The position numbers were made by a program, and so were the translations under genes. From NCBI RefSeq assembly GCF_014803385.1, contig NZ_JACYFC010000003.1, positions 496,001 to 560,000 of the forward strand: a stretch of DNA of 64,000 nucleotides, in the 5' to 3' direction. Of this stretch, positions 1-11,175 are shown piece after piece (within the stretch, counting starts at the first letter, position 1; every line of letters starts with the position of its first letter). The DNA is from Marinomonas colpomeniae (lineage in GTDB: Bacteria > Pseudomonadota > Gammaproteobacteria > Pseudomonadales > Marinomonadaceae). The notes beneath the pieces are model-generated. The model searched no databases. It was not told where the DNA came from and worked only from the letters and a program-made list of their open reading frames with translations.

Positions 1-1
1 T

Positions 2-409
2 GGTTTAAGAGGTGCAGCAAAGTTAATGCCTGCAGAGTTATCTGGTGGGATGGCAAGACGTGTTGCTTTGGCTCGAGCCATTGCTCTAGATCCTGAGCTG
101 GTTATGTATGATGAGCCATTTACAGGGCAAGACCCTATTTCAAAAGGGGTGCTGGTTAAATTAATTCGCCAACTTAATGATTCGGCAAATATTACTTCTG
201 TTCTAGTTTCTCACGATGTGGAAGAGTCTCTTTCCATTGCTGATCATGTGTGTATTTTAGCGGGTGGAGGCGTTATTGCAGAAGGTTCTGCTGATGAGAT
301 ACGTGCCTCTAAAGACCCTCAGGTGATTCAGTTCTTAAATGGTGAACCTGACGGCCCTGTTCCTTTTCATTATCCAGAAGAAGATTCTTCCAATAGGTTT
401 GCATCATGA
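2..409 (+). CDS. mlaF: MlaF, ATPase of the phospholipid ABC transporter (5' end outside window)
   Basis: This is the C-terminal half of the cytoplasmic ATPase of the MlaFEDB complex, which moves phospholipids between the inner membrane and the periplasmic carrier MlaC to keep the outer membrane asymmetric. The frame is open from base 2, so the gene begins before the window. Visible are the ABC signature LSGGMARR, a Walker B/D-loop region ([11 protein letters not shown]) and the switch histidine in VSHDVEE. The preceding [10 protein letters not shown] matches the MlaF lead-in to the signature. The stop codon overlaps the start of mlaE (ATGA), so the two genes are translationally coupled. Confidence 0.95.
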   Translation, partial: GLRGAAKLMPAELSGGMARRVALARAIALDPELVMYDEPFTGQDPISKGVLVKLIRQLNDSANITSVLVSHDVEESLSIADHVCILAGGGVIAEGSADEIRASKDPQVIQFLNGEPDGPVPFHYPEEDSSNRFAS

Positions 410-1188
410 AAACAATTGCGCTTTTAGGTGGAGGTCTTCTAGATTGGTTGGAAGCGGTAGGTAGAGCTGGAATTTTCTTAATTCAAAGTATTGTCAGGGT
501 GCCTGTTCGTTTTAGCGAGTCAATTAACTTGCTGGTAAAGCAACTTTACTCTGTTGGTGTTCTATCACTTGTTATTGTTATCGTTTCTGGTGCGTTTATT
601 GGTATGGTGTTGGCGCTACAGGGTTATAGTATTCTTGCTAAATTTGGCTCTGAAGAAGCGGTAGGGCAGTTACTGGCGCTTTCTTTATTGCGAGAGCTTG
701 CTCCAGTTGTGACTGCTCTTTTGTTTGCCGGTAGAGCGGGCTCCTCTTTAACTGCGGAGATTGGTTTGATGAAGGCCACTGAGCAACTGTCGAGTTTTGA
801 AATGATGGGAGTGGATCCTTTACGACGTGTGATTGCTCCACGATTTATTGCCGGTGTTATTTGTTTGCCTTTATTGAGTTTGATTTTTTCTGCAACGGGT
901 ATTGTTGGAGGTTTGGTTGTTTCTGTTGGTTGGCTTGGTGTCAATGATGGCGCCTTCTGGTCATTGATGCAGCAGTCTGTATATTTCGATACGGATATTA
1001 TTAACGGGTTTATCAAAGCGTTATGTTTTGCGGTCGTAGTGACTTGGATTGCCGTCTATCAGGGGTATGAATGCATACCCACTTCTGAAGGAATTGGTAA
1101 GGCAACCACACGTACTGTTGTGTTAGGTTCATTGGCTATTCTGGCGTTGGACTTTGTATTAACCGCCGCCATGTTTGGAGATTTTTAG
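406..1188 (+). CDS. mlaE: MlaE, permease of the phospholipid ABC transporter
   Basis: Inner-membrane permease (260 aa, the usual family length) of the Mla system. The protein is strongly hydrophobic with several membrane segments. It has the family's conserved stretch around residues 100-140 ([20 protein letters not shown], then the [11 protein letters not shown] region). It forms the transmembrane core to which MlaF and MlaD bind. Its ATG overlaps the mlaF stop by four bases, and mlaD follows after one base, so the genes form one operon. Confidence 0.96.
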   Translation: MKTIALLGGGLLDWLEAVGRAGIFLIQSIVRVPVRFSESINLLVKQLYSVGVLSLVIVIVSGAFIGMVLALQGYSILAKFGSEEAVGQLLALSLLRELAPVVTALLFAGRAGSSLTAEIGLMKATEQLSSFEMMGVDPLRRVIAPRFIAGVICLPLLSLIFSATGIVGGLVVSVGWLGVNDGAFWSLMQQSVYFDTDIINGFIKALCFAVVVTWIAVYQGYECIPTSEGIGKATTRTVVLGSLAILALDFVLTAAMFGDF

Positions 1189-1189
1189 A

Positions 1190-1654
1190 ATGAGAAATAA
1201 ACGTACTGAACTGTTTGTTGGGTGTTTTATTGTTTTAGGTGTTTTAGCTTTCGTATATTTGGCCGTTCAGGTAAGTGGCCTTGCTTTTGCGGGTAAGAAA
1301 GACACCTATCAAATAATGGCGCGTTTTGATGATATTGGTGGGCTTACTAGTCGAGCTAAAGTTACTATCGCTGGTGTGGCTGTTGGTAATGTAGAGTCAA
1401 TTTCGTTCGATAAAGAGCTTTACATGGGGCTGGTTAAAATGAATATTAACTCTGATGTTGATAATATTCCGTCTGACAGTTCTGTTGCGATACTAACGAG
1501 TGGTTTGCTAGGTGAAAAATATTTAGGTATTTCAATTGGTGCTGAAGACGACATGCTAACAAACGGCAGTGAACTCTATGATACTCAATCTGCGCTTGTA
1601 TTAGAAACTTTGATTAGTCAATTTCTGTTTAAATCTGATGATTCAGAGGAGTAA
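1190..1654 (+). CDS. mlaD: MlaD, MCE-domain lipid-binding subunit
   Basis: Single MCE-domain protein (154 aa) that forms the periplasmic hexameric ring on MlaFE. An N-terminal membrane anchor (about residues 8-30) is followed by the MCE domain, including the typical FDDIGGLTSRAKVTIAGVAV stretch. An in-frame start five codons upstream overlaps mlaE. The ATG at 1190 is preferred because GGAG lies about 9 bases before it and the protein then begins MRNKRTELFVG, as in the family. The C-terminus is acidic. It is coupled to mlaE upstream and mlaC downstream. Confidence 0.94.
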   Translation: MRNKRTELFVGCFIVLGVLAFVYLAVQVSGLAFAGKKDTYQIMARFDDIGGLTSRAKVTIAGVAVGNVESISFDKELYMGLVKMNINSDVDNIPSDSSVAILTSGLLGEKYLGISIGAEDDMLTNGSELYDTQSALVLETLISQFLFKSDDSEE

Positions 1655-1657
1655 GGT

Positions 1658-2290
1658 GTGATTAAAAAATTATCAAGTTTTGTGTGCGTTGTTGCTGTTC
1701 TCTGGACCAGTCTTTCCTGGTCCGCAGGCGATAACTCTAATGTTGAAGGTGCTAGAGACGCCGTCGTCACTATGGTCGACGCTTTTCGTACTGATATTGT
1801 TGAAGATAAAGCTATATTGTCAAAAGATCCGCAGCTTTTGGAAGCTCGAGTGAATTCAATTTTAGATAAAGTGATTAATTTTGATGATTTTTCTAAGAAA
1901 GTCATGGGCAAGTATTACAGAAGAGCCTCTCCTGAACAGCGATTGGATTTTGCAAATGTAACGAAAAATACTTTGTTAAAAACCTACGGAGCATCTTTGC
2001 TTGAATTAGATGCTGAACGCATTAATATTTTACCTCTTGGACCTCAAGGAAACGGTAAAGAAACTAAGGTTAATGTGGATTTTCAGATGGAATCTGGAGG
2101 CCTGTTAAATATTATTTTTTACATGGCGCAGTCTGACAGTAATGACTGGATGCTAAGTAATATTGTTATTAATAATATTAATTTTGGTCTGACGTTCCGT
2201 AAACAGTTTGCCGTTATGATGCAGCAAAACAAAAATGATATCGAGTCTGCTATTGGTGCTTGGGAAGAATCTCTAGCTAAGAAAAGTTAA
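1658..2290 (+). CDS. mlaC: MlaC, periplasmic phospholipid carrier
   Basis: Soluble periplasmic protein (210 aa) that shuttles phospholipid between the MlaA complex at the outer membrane and MlaFEDB at the inner membrane. It has a clear signal peptide (MIKKLSSF, then a hydrophobic core ending near SWSAG). The family stretch RVNSILDKVINFDDFSKKVM is followed by a KYYRRASPEQR-like segment. The start is GTG behind AGAGGA. A strong terminator follows at once, so the operon appears to end here without an mlaB gene. Confidence 0.94.
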   Translation: MIKKLSSFVCVVAVLWTSLSWSAGDNSNVEGARDAVVTMVDAFRTDIVEDKAILSKDPQLLEARVNSILDKVINFDDFSKKVMGKYYRRASPEQRLDFANVTKNTLLKTYGASLLELDAERINILPLGPQGNGKETKVNVDFQMESGGLLNIIFYMAQSDSNDWMLSNIVINNINFGLTFRKQFAVMMQQNKNDIESAIGAWEESLAKKS

Positions 2291-2317
2291 TATCGTTAAC
2301 ATTATTTAATGAAACAG

Positions 2318-2356
2318 AAATCCGAGCTTATAACAGATAAGCTCGGATTTTTTTGT
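2318..2356 (+). terminator. Rho-independent terminator after mlaC
   Basis: A perfect 13-bp inverted repeat (AAATCCGAGCTTA / TAAGCTCGGATTT, loop of 7) runs into a T tract. It closes the mla operon and separates it from ibaG-murA. Confidence 0.9.
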
Positions 2357-2502
2357 TTTTATTGGTAGGAAATTGTCAGTCTTGAATAAAATGTGAGAAA
2401 ACATAGGTTTTTTCCACGCAGTTGGTCTTATGGGTGTTAAGTAGTTGGCTTTACTAAGGTAGAATAAAGGTAATAGAAAATATTTTACTTATTGGAGTCA
2501 TT

Positions 2503-4028
<1,526 letters not shown>

Positions 4029-4029
4029 A

Positions 4030-4674
4030 ATGACTAAAACATTGACGATTGCGCTATCGAAAGGGCGCATCCTTGGTGAAACTTTACCGCTTTTAGAAAA
4101 AGCGAATATTGTTCCAATTGAAGATATTAGTAAAAGCCGTAAGTTGATCTTTGATACTAACCATGAACACATTAAGTTGGTTATATTGCGAGCGACGGAT
4201 GTTCCAACTTATGTTGAGCATGGCGTAGCAGATTTTGGTGTTGCTGGTAAGGATGTCCTAATGGAGGCATCTACTAAAAATCTTTATGAGTTACTAGACC
4301 TTAAAATTGCCAAGTGTCGTTTGATGACGGCAGGCGTGGTTGGTGCACCTTTGCCTACTCGCCGTTTAAAAGTAGCTTCTAAATTTTCTAAAACGGCGAA
4401 AGCATATTTTGCTGAGCAAGGTATTCAAGCTGACGTTATCAAACTATACGGAGCGATGGAATTAGCGCCTATTATGGGGTTGGCTGATTTGATTGTAGAC
4501 ATTGTTGATACTGGCAATACTTTGAAAGCAAACGGTCTTGAGGCGCGCGAACTTATTGCACCTATTAGTACTCGTTTAGTTGTTAATAAAGCGGCTTATA
4601 AGACTAAGTACTCTGAAATTGAACCAATTTTAGAAATGATAAAACGTGCTGTTGAAGATAACGAGGAAAAATAG
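4030..4674 (+). CDS. hisG: HisG, ATP phosphoribosyltransferase, short form
   Basis: First enzyme of histidine synthesis, joining ATP and PRPP. At 214 aa it is the short form, which lacks the C-terminal regulatory domain and in other bacteria works only with the HisRS-like partner HisZ. No hisZ lies in this window. Recognisable segments are [14 protein letters not shown] at the N-terminus, the [20 protein letters not shown] region, and the PRPP-binding-like [18 protein letters not shown]. It directly abuts hisD. Confidence 0.96.
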   Translation: MTKTLTIALSKGRILGETLPLLEKANIVPIEDISKSRKLIFDTNHEHIKLVILRATDVPTYVEHGVADFGVAGKDVLMEASTKNLYELLDLKIAKCRLMTAGVVGAPLPTRRLKVASKFSKTAKAYFAEQGIQADVIKLYGAMELAPIMGLADLIVDIVDTGNTLKANGLEARELIAPISTRLVVNKAAYKTKYSEIEPILEMIKRAVEDNEEK

Positions 4675-5985
4675 TTGAACCTTAATATTCGAGAGTTTTC
4701 TTCTTGTTCTGATGGTTTTCGTAATGAACTAGACACGCTGCTTGCTTGGGACTCGGTTTCAGATGCAACGGTTCACACAACGGTTGCTGATATTGTTGAG
4801 CAAGTACGCTTAAAGGGTGATGATGCGGTTATTGAGTTTACAAACCGTTTTGATCGTCGAAAGGTGGCTTTATCATCAGAATTAGAAATATCTAAAGAAG
4901 AAATGGCGCTGGCAAAAGGACGGGTGAGCACTGATTTAGTCGTCAGTTTAGAGGCCGCTGCAAAACGCGTTTATGATTACCATGTACGTCAGAAACAACC
5001 TTCTTGGCAGTATCAAGAGGATGACGGTACTGTGCTTGGGCAAAAAGTAACACCTTTAGATAGAGTCGGTGTTTACGTGCCAGGTGGGAAAGCGGCTTAT
5101 CCATCTTCTGTCTTGATGAATGTTATGCCAGCTAAAGTAGCAGGCGTTGGCGAAATCATTATGGTTGTACCTACTCCTGATGGTTTTGTAAATGACATCG
5201 TTCTTGCGGCTGCTTATATTGCTGGTGTAGATCGTGTATTTACTATAGGTGGCGCACAGGCTGTTGCTGCTTTAGCTTATGGTACAGAAACTATTCCTAA
5301 AGTTGATAAAATAGTTGGACCAGGCAATATTTATGTAGCAACGGCTAAGAAAATGGTATTTGGTGTTGTTGGTATTGATATGATTGCTGGCCCATCTGAG
5401 ATTCTAGTTGTTTGTGATGGCAAAACAGATCCTGATTGGATCGCAATGGATTTGTTTTCGCAGGCAGAGCACGATGAAGATGCTCAATCTATTTTAATCT
5501 CTCCTGATTTGGCTTTCATTAAAGAAGTTAGGTTATCCATGGAGCGCTTAATTGAGACGCAAAGTCGTAAAAATATCATTAAGGCTTCTTTAGAAGGGCG
5601 CGGCGCTTTTATTCATGTCAAAGATATGGATGAGGCAATGGATATTGCTAATGTAGTTGCTGCAGAGCATCTTGAGTTGTCGATTGATGAGCCAGAAAAG
5701 TGGGCTGAAAAAATACGTCACGCTGGTGCTATTTTTATGGGTAGGCATACTCCAGAAGCACTAGGGGATTATTGTGCAGGACCAAATCATGTTTTACCTA
5801 CATCAGGCACTGCAAGATTCTCATCTCCACTTGGAGTCTATGATTTTCAAAAACGTAGCTCGATGATTTACTGCTCTCCAGAAGGGGCAAGTGAATTGGC
5901 TAAAATCGCATCTCCTTTAGCGCGTGGCGAATCATTGGAAGCTCATGCTATGTCGGCAGAATATCGTATATTAAAGGGCTCTTGA
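4675..5985 (+). CDS. hisD: HisD, histidinol dehydrogenase
   Basis: Zinc enzyme (436 aa) carrying out the last two oxidations of histidine synthesis, histidinol to histidine with NAD. Family stretches visible include [33 protein letters not shown] and the metal/catalytic segment [13 protein letters not shown]. The TTG start lies directly after the hisG stop with GAGGAA about 7 bases upstream. There is no hisC next to it, unlike the Pseudomonas arrangement. Confidence 0.96.
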   Translation: MNLNIREFSSCSDGFRNELDTLLAWDSVSDATVHTTVADIVEQVRLKGDDAVIEFTNRFDRRKVALSSELEISKEEMALAKGRVSTDLVVSLEAAAKRVYDYHVRQKQPSWQYQEDDGTVLGQKVTPLDRVGVYVPGGKAAYPSSVLMNVMPAKVAGVGEIIMVVPTPDGFVNDIVLAAAYIAGVDRVFTIGGAQAVAALAYGTETIPKVDKIVGPGNIYVATAKKMVFGVVGIDMIAGPSEILVVCDGKTDPDWIAMDLFSQAEHDEDAQSILISPDLAFIKEVRLSMERLIETQSRKNIIKASLEGRGAFIHVKDMDEAMDIANVVAAEHLELSIDEPEKWAEKIRHAGAIFMGRHTPEALGDYCAGPNHVLPTSGTARFSSPLGVYDFQKRSSMIYCSPEGASELAKIASPLARGESLEAHAMSAEYRILKGS

Positions 5986-6536
5986 TTTTGAGTGATACCT
6001 CACACCCAGCGGCTCTTTATCACTTAAGAAAAGTGACGCGAATTTCAGCATTAATTATTATATTGTTAGTGGTTGTTGGTTTTTTTCTACCAACAGATTA
6101 CCGTGTTGAAAGGCGTATTGTAATTAATGCACCTAGCCATGTAGTTTATGATGATATGTTTAAAGCGGAGTACTTGTCTAAATGGATGTTTATACAGGGT
6201 GGTCAAGTAGATGTATTTGATGGTGCGCTTAAAGAGGGCGATTTGGTTGGGTTGTCTTATAGTGAGACACCTGATGTGGGTGAATTAATCTTAATTAAGT
6301 TGTCTGATCGTCTAATACGTTTTGATGTTCGTCCAAAATTGAAAAACAATCTTGTTCATAATGAAATAGTGCTGCAACCGAATGGTAATAGCACTTTTGT
6401 AAAGTGGACTATTAAAGGCAATCTTAGCGCTGGATTATTGGGGCCTTATCTTGCTTTTTTTGCTAATGATATTGCAGGTGAAAATTTTGAAATTAGCCTA
6501 CGGAATTTAAAAGAGCAGATTGAAGATCAAAAATGA
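5982..6536 (+). CDS. SRPBCC-family (START/Bet v1-like) membrane-anchored protein
   Basis: 184-aa protein with one hydrophobic anchor near residues 22-41, followed by a domain that looks like the SRPBCC (polyketide cyclase/dehydrase-like) fold: [18 protein letters not shown], then LSKWM, and a C-terminal helix after [10 protein letters not shown]. The family binds hydrophobic ligands, but no ligand can be assigned. The TTG start overlaps the hisD stop by four bases; a second in-frame TTG lies two codons later. It ends only three bases from the convergent degS-like gene, with no room for a terminator between them. Confidence 0.75.
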   Translation: MILSDTSHPAALYHLRKVTRISALIIILLVVVGFFLPTDYRVERRIVINAPSHVVYDDMFKAEYLSKWMFIQGGQVDVFDGALKEGDLVGLSYSETPDVGELILIKLSDRLIRFDVRPKLKNNLVHNEIVLQPNGNSTFVKWTIKGNLSAGLLGPYLAFFANDIAGENFEISLRNLKEQIEDQK

Positions 6537-6539
6537 TTT

Positions 6540-7598
6540 TTAATATTGGTTTGCAGCACGACGCATAGTAGGTTGCTTTTCTAACAATATGTTTGCTTGG
6601 TATGACTGCTGACCACGAATACCAAAAATAGATATACTCGTACCAGGTTTTAAAGAAGTGATAAGGTGTTTGACTTGAAAAGGGTCTTCACTGGGGTTGT
6701 TGTTTACTTTTAATATAATGTCACCAACTTCTATCCCTGCTTTTTCTGCTGGACTTTGTTTGGTTACGTCGTTAACAATTAATCCATGATTTACTGATAA
6801 AGATAGGTTTTTGGCTAATGACGGCGTCACCTTTTGAGCTTCCATTCCTAAATATCCGCGAACAACCTCTCCATGTTTTATAATGTCTTTCATGACTTTA
6901 ATTGCATCATCTACAGGTGTAGCAAACCCTATTCCTTGTGAGCCTCCTGTACTTGAATAAATGGCGGAGCTAATGCCGATTAATTCACCTTTCAAATTGA
7001 CTAGCGCACCACCTGAATTACCTGGATTTATTGCTGCATCTGTTTGTAGGAAGTTTTCATAAGTGTTCAGCCCAATGCTGTTTCTTCCTTTTGCACTGAT
7101 AATACCTGCTGTTACTGTTTGACCTATTCCAAAAGGGTTGCCAATGGCAAGTATGCGGTCGCCAATAGATACCTCACTGCTTTTTCCGATTTGAATGCTG
7201 GGCAGATTTAGTAGGTCTATTTTTAAAATGGCTAAGTCGGTTGAAGGATCAGACCCTATGATTTTTGCGTTGACACGCCTGTTATCATTTAGAGCAACCA
7301 CAATGCTTTCCGCATTCTGTATGACGTGGTGATTGGTTAAGATAAAGCCATTCGTAGTTGCGATGACACCTGAGCCTAAATTAAGATCGTGTGATACTTT
7401 ATCAGGTTCTATAGTAGTTTTATTTTGAAGGATTTGACTGTAAATATTAACCACAGAAGGAGTGGCTATCTCTACTGATTTTGAATAACTAAAATCCGAG
7501 GTTTTTTTCTTCTCTTGTATGAGTAATGTTGTTAGTCCTATACAAGTACCTGCGAGAATAGAGATAATGATAGGTGTCAAGTAGGTCTTTTGATTCAT
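6540..7598 (-). CDS. degS: DegS/AlgW-like trypsin-like serine protease with one PDZ domain
   Basis: Inner-membrane-anchored periplasmic protease of the DegS type, which cleaves the anti-sigma factor RseA/MucA under envelope stress. An N-terminal membrane segment (about 8-27) precedes the protease domain. The catalytic triad is visible as H91 in TNHHV, D121 in STDLAILK and S195 in NPGNSGGAL. A single C-terminal PDZ domain (about 250-340) separates it from DegP/DegQ, which have two. Its start codon is only 18 bp from the start of the divergent Nif3-like gene. Confidence 0.9.
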   Translation of the reverse strand: MNQKTYLTPIIISILAGTCIGLTTLLIQEKKKTSDFSYSKSVEIATPSVVNIYSQILQNKTTIEPDKVSHDLNLGSGVIATTNGFILTNHHVIQNAESIVVALNDNRRVNAKIIGSDPSTDLAILKIDLLNLPSIQIGKSSEVSIGDRILAIGNPFGIGQTVTAGIISAKGRNSIGLNTYENFLQTDAAINPGNSGGALVNLKGELIGISSAIYSSTGGSQGIGFATPVDDAIKVMKDIIKHGEVVRGYLGMEAQKVTPSLAKNLSLSVNHGLIVNDVTKQSPAEKAGIEVGDIILKVNNNPSEDPFQVKHLITSLKPGTSISIFGIRGQQSYQANILLEKQPTMRRAANQY

Positions 7599-7616
7599 AA
7601 AATATAAGAGGTTATT

Positions 7617-8378
7617 TTGTTACGTAGTGAATTTGAATTAATACTCAACCAAACATTGAGCCCAAGTCGTTTTAAAGATTATGCGCCCAATGGTTTGCAG
7701 GTGGAAGGAAAAAAAGAAATTAACCGTGTCGTGACGGGGGTGACTGCAAACCAGGCGCTGATTGATGCGGCTATAGAATATAAAGCGGATGCCATTTTTG
7801 TTCATCATGGTTATTTTTGGAAAAACGAATCCCCTCAAATTATTGGTATGAAATATCGACGTATTTCATCTTTGATTAAAAATGATATTAATTTATATGG
7901 TTATCACTTACCTCTGGATGCTCATCCTACACTCGGGAACAATGCTGGGTTAGCTGATGCAATAGGTCTTGTGAATAGATCTGGCTTACAAATAGGTGTT
8001 GTGGTTGAGGAGTCTATTGGTATTGTTGGCGAATTAAAGGAAGCGCTATCAGCGAATGATTTTCAAGCGCTTATTGAACAGGTTGTAGGTCGGGATATTC
8101 TGTTTGAGCGAGTAAATGAAAATAAAATTTTTCGAGTGGCTCTTTGTACGGGTGGTGCGCAAGGTTATATAGAGCAGGCGCTAGCTGTTAATGCTGATGT
8201 ATTTATTACTGGAGAGGTTTCTGAGCAAACCATCCATATAGCGAGAGAGATGGGTATTCATTTTGTTGCAGCAGGCCATCATGCTACTGAGCGCTTTGGG
8301 GTTAAGTCCATTGCTAAGTTTTTGACGGAAGAGTATGGCTTAGATGCTGCCTTTATAGATATTGATAACCCTGCCTAA
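7617..8378 (+). CDS. Nif3-like dinuclear metal centre protein
   Basis: Member of the Nif3/YbgI (GTP cyclohydrolase I type 2-like) family (253 aa). Metal-binding residues are visible in FVHHGYFW, in GYHLPLDAHPTLGNN and in the C-terminal AAGHHATERFGV. The biochemical role is not well established. The TTG start is preceded by AGAGG. The gene is transcribed away from degS, an arrangement shared with related gammaproteobacteria, and ends at a bidirectional terminator. Confidence 0.9.
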   Translation: MLRSEFELILNQTLSPSRFKDYAPNGLQVEGKKEINRVVTGVTANQALIDAAIEYKADAIFVHHGYFWKNESPQIIGMKYRRISSLIKNDINLYGYHLPLDAHPTLGNNAGLADAIGLVNRSGLQIGVVVEESIGIVGELKEALSANDFQALIEQVVGRDILFERVNENKIFRVALCTGGAQGYIEQALAVNADVFITGEVSEQTIHIAREMGIHFVAAGHHATERFGVKSIAKFLTEEYGLDAAFIDIDNPA

Positions 8379-8382
8379 TAAG

Positions 8383-8445
8383 AAATTAAACCAGCATAAA
8401 AAAACGGGCGTTATCAATGCCCGTTTTTTTATGCTGGTTTAATTT
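8383..8445. terminator. Bidirectional terminator, 27-bp perfect inverted repeat
   Basis: Two perfectly complementary 27-base arms (8383-8409 and 8419-8445) enclose a 9-base loop. The inner GC part (CGGGC/GCCCG) is flanked by seven A and seven T, then AT-rich arms. It lies between the convergent Nif3-like gene and zapG and can terminate from both sides. Confidence 0.92.
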
Positions 8446-8447
8446 TG

Positions 8448-8900
8448 TTAAATCGAACGTTTAGGTTCTATGTCAGAATCTTTTTCTGTTAAACCAAATG
8501 ACTCGCTCAACATACCTGGTTCTTTATCTGTTTTTAGGGCGTAGTCTTTTGGTGGTGCGGCAACATCAAGTGGCTCTGGTGTGTCTGTTTTACTTGTTTT
8601 ATTGTCTTCTATTACCACGTTGCTTAATTGCTTAGCGTTATTTGAAAGCGTTGTTCTTAAATTGGCTAGGCGTTTCTCGACTGATGTTAATTGTTCATTA
8701 CTGTCTGAGATAAAATTATCAATAATGACTTGTTTGTTATCCAGCTCCTGCTGCAAATATTTTATAGAAACCAGCTCGGAGTTTGATTTTGGTGTTTGTT
8801 TCGTTTTCTTTGCGATGAGGTTTTTAAACGCTAAAGTAAGAAGGCAGCCACTGATGATGCCTGTAATAAATATAATAATATTGAATTCTTCTAAGTTCAT
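8448..8900 (-). CDS. zapG: ZapG/YhcB-like (DUF1043) inner-membrane protein
   Basis: 150-aa protein with an N-terminal membrane segment (about residues 7-26), a coiled-coil region (about 40-95) and a Pro-rich, acidic tail containing the family-like APPKDYAL. YhcB/ZapG proteins are tied to cell division and envelope growth. The ATG at 8900 follows GGAGAGAG; a TTG four codons upstream overlaps that Shine-Dalgarno sequence and is not preferred. The gene is divergent from zapE, the usual neighbour. Confidence 0.82.
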   Translation of the reverse strand: MNLEEFNIIIFITGIISGCLLTLAFKNLIAKKTKQTPKSNSELVSIKYLQQELDNKQVIIDNFISDSNEQLTSVEKRLANLRTTLSNNAKQLSNVVIEDNKTSKTDTPEPLDVAAPPKDYALKTDKEPGMLSESFGLTEKDSDIEPKRSI

Positions 8901-9029
8901 GTCTCTCTCCAAAAAGCAGTTAACACATTATAGCCGAAACCTTGCTTTAGATAATAGCTTGATAGGTGTTGTTTGAGTCGCAATTTGTTAGAATAGTGAT
9001 AATTTATTTATTCGAACTAAAGAGTAACA

Positions 9030-10130
9030 ATGACACCAATTACGCGTTATAAGCAAGATTTAACAAGAGACGACTTTAATTATGACCCTGCCCAAGAAGA
9101 GGCTGTTGAGGCGCTTCAAGATTTGTTTGATCGTTTAGTTGCAAATCAATCAGATCAGGCCTCTAGTGGTTTTTTAAACAAGTTTCGTAAAAAGAAGTCT
9201 CCTACAGTAGAGCAGGGTTTGTATTTTTGGGGGGGAGTAGGTCGAGGTAAAACTTATTTAATGGATACTTTTTTCGATTGCTTGCCAACCGATAAAAAAA
9301 TGCGCCTTCATTTTCACCGTTTTATGCAGATGGTGCATCAGGAGTTGCGTAAATTACATGATGTTAAAAACCCTCTTGAAATCGTTGGCAGAGAAATTTC
9401 ATCTAAAGCCCAAGTCTTGTGCTTTGATGAGTTTTTTGTAACTGATATTACGGATGCCATGATACTGGCGGGCCTACTGGAAGTGTTGTTTGAAAATGGC
9501 ACAACATTAGTCGCTACATCAAATATTGAGCCAGATGGCTTGTATAAAAACGGTCTGCAGCGCGCGCGCTTTTTACCTGCTATAGACTTGGTCAACAAGC
9601 ATACGAAGGTAATGAATGTAGATGGTGGCGTTGATTATCGATTGAGAACGTTGAAGCAAGCTAAGCTGTACCATTACCCATTAAGTGAAACCGCATCGGA
9701 TGCATTGGATGAGCGGTTTATGAGTCTTATTTCCGATGCTTCACACATCGAAGAGGGAGGTTCTGTAGAGATTGAAGGACGAGAAATTCCACTTATTCGT
9801 AGCTGTGAAGGGCTTGCTTGGTTTGATATGAAAGCCTTGTGTGATGGTCCAAGGAGTCAAATTGACTACATTGAGATTGCTCGTCTTTATTCGACAATTA
9901 TTATTTCTAATTTGCCGCAAATGGATGCGCCTCGAGATGATTTGGCGAGACGTTTTATTAACTTGGTTGATGAGTTTTATGATCGTCAAGTTAAGGTAAT
10001 TATTTCTGCTGAAGTCGCTATTCCTGATATCTATACAGGGACACGATTGTCTTTTGAATATGATCGTACAGTTAGTCGATTATTGGAAATGCAATCTGAA
10101 GAATATTTGTCGTTAGAGCATCGACCATAA
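9030..10130 (+). CDS. zapE: ZapE, AFG1-like cell-division ATPase
   Basis: AAA-type ATPase (366 aa) associated with late cell division (ZapE in E. coli, AFG1/LACE1 in mitochondria). The P-loop is GGVGRGKT (68-75), with Walker B in LCFDEFFVTD. The family-typical FHRFMQMVHQEL and ATSNIEPDGLYKNGLQR follow. An insertion around residues 40-60 (basic, KFRKKK) precedes the P-loop. It stands upstream of rplM-rpsI as in many gammaproteobacteria. Confidence 0.94.
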   Translation: MTPITRYKQDLTRDDFNYDPAQEEAVEALQDLFDRLVANQSDQASSGFLNKFRKKKSPTVEQGLYFWGGVGRGKTYLMDTFFDCLPTDKKMRLHFHRFMQMVHQELRKLHDVKNPLEIVGREISSKAQVLCFDEFFVTDITDAMILAGLLEVLFENGTTLVATSNIEPDGLYKNGLQRARFLPAIDLVNKHTKVMNVDGGVDYRLRTLKQAKLYHYPLSETASDALDERFMSLISDASHIEEGGSVEIEGREIPLIRSCEGLAWFDMKALCDGPRSQIDYIEIARLYSTIIISNLPQMDAPRDDLARRFINLVDEFYDRQVKVIISAEVAIPDIYTGTRLSFEYDRTVSRLLEMQSEEYLSLEHRP

Positions 10131-10283
10131 GTATATTTTGACTTTCTTCTTTTGACTTGTTGTTGTATACTGCGCTCGCCTTTTTAAAGGTAAGTTTACG
10201 TTTATCGAATATTTTGATGTCCGATAAACCAATAATAATAGGTATAGCGTGCCATTGAGCACGTGTATTGAAAGGGTTTTTTG

Positions 10284-10712
10284 ATGAAAACTTTTACAGC
10301 TAAACCTGCTGAAGTGCGCCGCGACTGGTTCGTGGTTGATGCTGAAGGCAAAACTCTAGGCCGCTTGGCTACTGAAATTGCTCGCCGTTTACGTGGCAAG
10401 CATAAAGCCGAATATACTCCGCACGTTGATACTGGCGATTACATCGTTGTTGTTAATGCAGAAAAAGTTCGTGTTACTGGTAACAAAGCTGCTGCGAAAC
10501 AATACTACCGCCACACTGGTTATCCAGGCGGCTTGCGCTCTATGAATTTTGAGACGCTGATTGCTCACGCTCCTGAGCGTGTTCTTGAACTCGCCGTTAA
10601 AGGTATGTTGCCAAAAGGTCCTTTGGGCCGTGCAATGCACAAGAAAATGAAAGTGTACGCTGGTACTGAGCATCCACATTCAGCTCAACAGCCTCAAGAA
10701 CTTAACATTTAA
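10284..10712 (+). CDS. rplM: Ribosomal protein L13
   Basis: 50S ribosomal protein L13, 142 aa, the same length as in E. coli. It begins [15 protein letters not shown], and the motifs [16 protein letters not shown] and [10 protein letters not shown] are characteristic. ATG at 10284 is chosen over the TTG three bases upstream. A TATACT hexamer at 10166-10171 lies in a suitable place for a -10 box, but no good -35 hexamer accompanies it. It is co-transcribed with rpsI, 14 bp downstream. Confidence 0.98.
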   Translation: MKTFTAKPAEVRRDWFVVDAEGKTLGRLATEIARRLRGKHKAEYTPHVDTGDYIVVVNAEKVRVTGNKAAAKQYYRHTGYPGGLRSMNFETLIAHAPERVLELAVKGMLPKGPLGRAMHKKMKVYAGTEHPHSAQQPQELNI

Positions 10713-10726
10713 TACGGAAGAACATT

Positions 10727-11119
10727 ATGTCAGCTACTCAATACTACGGTACAGGTCGTCGTAAATCGTCTACCGCTCGTGTTTTCCTTAAAGCCGGTTC
10801 TGGTAATCTTGTTATCAACAACCGTACTATTTCTCAATACTTTGGTCGTGAAACGGCTCAAATGATTGTTCGTCAGCCACTAGAGCTAGTTGACGCTACT
10901 GAGAAATTTGACGTTTACATCACTGTTAAAGGTGGTGGTATCTCTGGTCAAGCTGGTGCGATCCGTCACGGTATCACACGTGCTTTACTGCAATATGATG
11001 AGACGCTACGTCGTACTCTTCGTGCTGCAGGTTTCGTTACTCGAGATTCTCGTGAAGTTGAACGTAAGAAAGTTGGTCTACGCAAAGCACGTCGTCGTCC
11101 TCAGTTCTCTAAACGTTAA
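10727..11119 (+). CDS. rpsI: Ribosomal protein S9
   Basis: 30S ribosomal protein S9, 130 aa. It starts [20 protein letters not shown] and ends with the basic tail [12 protein letters not shown] that reaches the ribosomal P site. A purine-rich GGAAGAA lies before the ATG. It forms the standard L13-S9 operon and is followed by a terminator. Confidence 0.98.
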   Translation: MSATQYYGTGRRKSSTARVFLKAGSGNLVINNRTISQYFGRETAQMIVRQPLELVDATEKFDVYITVKGGGISGQAGAIRHGITRALLQYDETLRRTLRAAGFVTRDSREVERKKVGLRKARRRPQFSKR

Positions 11120-11143
11120 TATTTGTTTTAGAGCTACTTTTAA

Positions 11144-11175
11144 AACGCTTGGTGTATTCGCCAAGCGTTTTTTTT
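11144..11175 (+). terminator. Terminator of the rplM-rpsI operon
   Basis: AACGCTTGG / CCAAGCGTT stem with an 8-base loop, followed by a run of T. Confidence 0.9.

Noticed and set aside
624..1016. Long minus-strand frame inside mlaE
   Set aside because: It lies wholly within a strongly supported gene and shows only the composition expected of its complement; the similar frames inside murA, aroA and others were dismissed for the same reason.
2444..2465. Promoter for ibaG (TTGGCT and TAGAAT)
   Set aside because: The spacing between the hexamers is only about 10 bases, too short for sigma-70.
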